Positions 62,348-64,000 of a stretch of DNA of 64,000 bases are shown here, piece by piece. The notes below the pieces were generated by a model. The model worked only from the letters and a program-made list of their open reading frames with translations, did no database searches and was not told the DNA's origin. Location: contig CAJTQU010000009.1 of NCBI GenBank assembly GCA_910578665.1, forward strand, positions 1 through 64,000, read 5' to 3'. How positions within the stretch are numbered: the first letter of the stretch is position 1; every line of letters starts with the position of its first letter. Made by a program: the position numbers and the translations under genes. The stretch comes from an uncultured Muribaculaceae bacterium. Lineage in GTDB: Bacteria; Bacteroidota; Bacteroidia; Bacteroidales; Muribaculaceae.

Positions 62348-64000
62348 ATGAGTAAATCAAAAAAAGCAGCTGCGCCTGTGCCTCCGCCGCAGGCTGCAGA
62401 AGGAGATCTGATGACTCCCACCGGGCTGCCTGAAAACGCTTTCCGCGAACTTGGCGAGCATGAAGAGTTTACCCCGGTGCTCCATCCAGTGAGAGAGCAA
62501 AAAGAGGTAACCCCCTACTCTGTCGGCATGGGCCTGCTGATGGCCATAATTTTCAGTGCCGCCGCAGCATACCTCGGACTGAAAGTAGGCCAGGTATTTG
62601 AAGCAGCAATCCCTATTTCGATCATCGCGGTAGGCCTCACAGGAGCACTCAAAAAAGACGGCGCCTTGGGACAGAATGTGATCATACAGAGTATCGGCGC
62701 TTGTTCCGGTGTAATCGTGGCCGGCGCAATATTCACACTGCCGGCACTGTATATCTTACAGGCAAAATACCCTGACATAACAGTCAGCTTCATGCAGATA
62801 TTCCTAAGCTCATTGCTGGGAGGCGTGCTCGGCATACTCTTCTTTATACCGTTCCGTCGCTACTTTGTTAAGGATATGCACGGCAAATATCCATTCCCTG
62901 AAGCTACAGCCACAACCCAGGTGCTCATTTCTGCCAACACCGCCAATGCCGGAGGCGGACAGGCCAAGACTCTCATAATAGCCTCTCTCATAGGCGGCCT
63001 GTATGACTACATAGTAGCCACTTTCGGCTTATGGGCCAACAATGTCACCACCACCGCATACGCATGGGGACAGACGCTTGCAGAAAAGACCAAGCTGGTT
63101 CTGTCGTGCAACACAGGAGCAGCAGTACTCGGCCTGGGTTACATAGTCGGACTTAAATATGCATTCGTCATATTCGCCGGTTCAATATTCGTATGGTGGA
63201 TTATCGTACCCCTGCTCGGCACATATGGCAACGAGGCCATGACAGCCCTCCCCCCCGATGTTATTTTTAAAGAATACGCCCGTATGATAGGCATCGGCGG
63301 TATAGCCATGGCTGGTGTCATAGGCATAATCAAATCATGGGGAATTATAACCGCAGCCGTGGGTCTGGCAGGACGCGAACTCAAAGGCAAGTCAAGCGCG
63401 GCTAAGACTGTGCGCTGGCAGACGGACATATCCATGAAACACATCGTATTCTTCATCATCCTGGCCTGTGTCTCAGTCTTCCTTTTCTTCTATTTCGGCG
63501 TTATAAGTACACTGTGGCAGGCAGCTATCGCCTGGCTCGTAGTTCTCATTATCGCATTCCTGTTTACAACGGTAGCTGCCAACGCTATTGCCATTGTGGG
63601 TTCTAACCCCGTAAGCGGCATGACCCTCATGACCCTCATTATCGCCTCTGCAATATTTGTGGGCATCGGCCTCAGCGGTACATCAGGCATAGTAGCCTCA
63701 ATGGTTATCGGCGGTGTTGTCTGCACGGCGCTCTCCATGGCCGGAGGCTTTGTGACAGACCTTAAAATCGGCTACTGGCTCGGCTCCACCCCTCGCAAAC
63801 AAGAGACCTGGAAATTCCTCGGCACACTCGTGTCGGCAGCTACCGTGGGCGGTGTTATAATGGTGCTTAACCAGGTGTACGGCTTTGAAGGAGAGAATGC
63901 CCTGGTAGCCCCACAGGCTAACGCCATGGCAGCAGTGATCGAGCCTCTTATGATGGGCGGCGACACTCCCTGGATATTATATATGGTGGGTGCCATATTC
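62348..64000 (+). CDS. OPT-family oligopeptide/metal-chelate transporter (5' part, runs off window)
   Basis: An open frame of 551 codons from ATG 62348 to the right edge with no stop; full-length bacterial relatives have about 650-680 residues, so about 100 or more are missing. A hydrophilic N-terminus (1-55) is followed by at least ten hydrophobic segments. Family-like blocks include SVGMGLLMAIIFSAAAAYLG with LKVGQVFEAAIPISI, DMHGKYPFPEATATTQVLIS and VGSNPVSGMTLMTLIIASAI. OPT proteins are proton-coupled importers of peptides or metal chelates; the substrate here is unknown. Confidence 0.85.
   Translation, partial: MSKSKKAAAPVPPPQAAEGDLMTPTGLPENAFRELGEHEEFTPVLHPVREQKEVTPYSVGMGLLMAIIFSAAAAYLGLKVGQVFEAAIPISIIAVGLTGALKKDGALGQNVIIQSIGACSGVIVAGAIFTLPALYILQAKYPDITVSFMQIFLSSLLGGVLGILFFIPFRRYFVKDMHGKYPFPEATATTQVLISANTANAGGGQAKTLIIASLIGGLYDYIVATFGLWANNVTTTAYAWGQTLAEKTKLVLSCNTGAAVLGLGYIVGLKYAFVIFAGSIFVWWIIVPLLGTYGNEAMTALPPDVIFKEYARMIGIGGIAMAGVIGIIKSWGIITAAVGLAGRELKGKSSAAKTVRWQTDISMKHIVFFIILACVSVFLFFYFGVISTLWQAAIAWLVVLIIAFLFTTVAANAIAIVGSNPVSGMTLMTLIIASAIFVGIGLSGTSGIVASMVIGGVVCTALSMAGGFVTDLKIGYWLGSTPRKQETWKFLGTLVSAATVGGVIMVLNQVYGFEGENALVAPQANAMAAVIEPLMMGGDTPWILYMVGAIF

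Noticed and set aside
1..64000. CRISPR arrays, tRNA or rRNA genes, insertion sequences, prophage or toxin-antitoxin genes
   Set aside because: I looked for regular repeats, cloverleaf-like segments, transposase and integrase motifs and found none I could support.

Overview
The window looks like a Bacteroidota chromosome, most likely order Bacteroidales; a Muribaculaceae-like gut commensal is my best but uncertain guess. Five lines of evidence agree. Promoters follow the Bacteroidota pattern TTG, about 20 bp, TAnnTTTGC. Shine-Dalgarno sites are weak or absent in front of most genes. Complex I is of the NuoABCDHIJKLMN type with nuoC and nuoD fused and no nuoEFG. ATP synthase subunit a carries a long secreted N-terminal domain. 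Outer-membrane barrels, TonB-dependent receptors and an ExbB-ExbD-ExbD-TonB cluster are typical of the phylum. I saw no tRNA, rRNA, CRISPR array, prophage or insertion sequence; this is mostly core chromosome.

Layout. 0.4-3.8 kb: exbB-exbD-exbD-tonB energy-transduction operon, closed by a strong hairpin. 4.1-5.5 kb: glyA with its own promoter and terminator. 5.5-12.2 kb: biotin region, with bioD, a DEDD exonuclease and a small membrane protein on the plus strand, converging on a minus-strand operon of a DUF59 (SufT-like) gene, lpxH, bioA, bioF and a bioG-bioC fusion. 12.3-16.1 kb: two related small outer-membrane barrels and priA. 16.3-18.4 kb: a large TonB-receptor-like barrel.

18.8-36.2 kb is the centrepiece: a continuous minus-strand run of 18 genes in which a complete F1Fo ATP synthase set (atpD-C-B-E-F-H-A-G) sits inside the complex I cluster, between nuoH and nuoI. 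Gaps are 75 bp or less throughout, with a candidate promoter before nuoA and a strong terminator after nuoN. The layout implies one transcriptional unit that makes the proton pump and the proton-driven ATP synthase together.

36.4-39.5 kb: a TonB-dependent receptor translationally coupled to an unknown lipoprotein. 39.6-43.2 kb: sdaA-rnz facing eno across a perfect bidirectional terminator. 43.4-49.1 kb: a 1,897-residue alpha-2-macroglobulin-like protein without the thioester motif. 49.2-51.1 kb: an ECF sigma factor, a one-helix membrane protein and a Spy/CpxP-like periplasmic protein. 51.1-59.3 kb: MATE exporter, ispE, grpE-dnaJ, a GNAT acetyltransferase, and an aspS / Nif3-like / zinc-ribbon operon. 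59.7-62.1 kb: an AT-rich secreted LRR-transglutaminase protein and a YbjN-like membrane protein. 62.3-64.0 kb: an OPT-family transporter running off the right edge.
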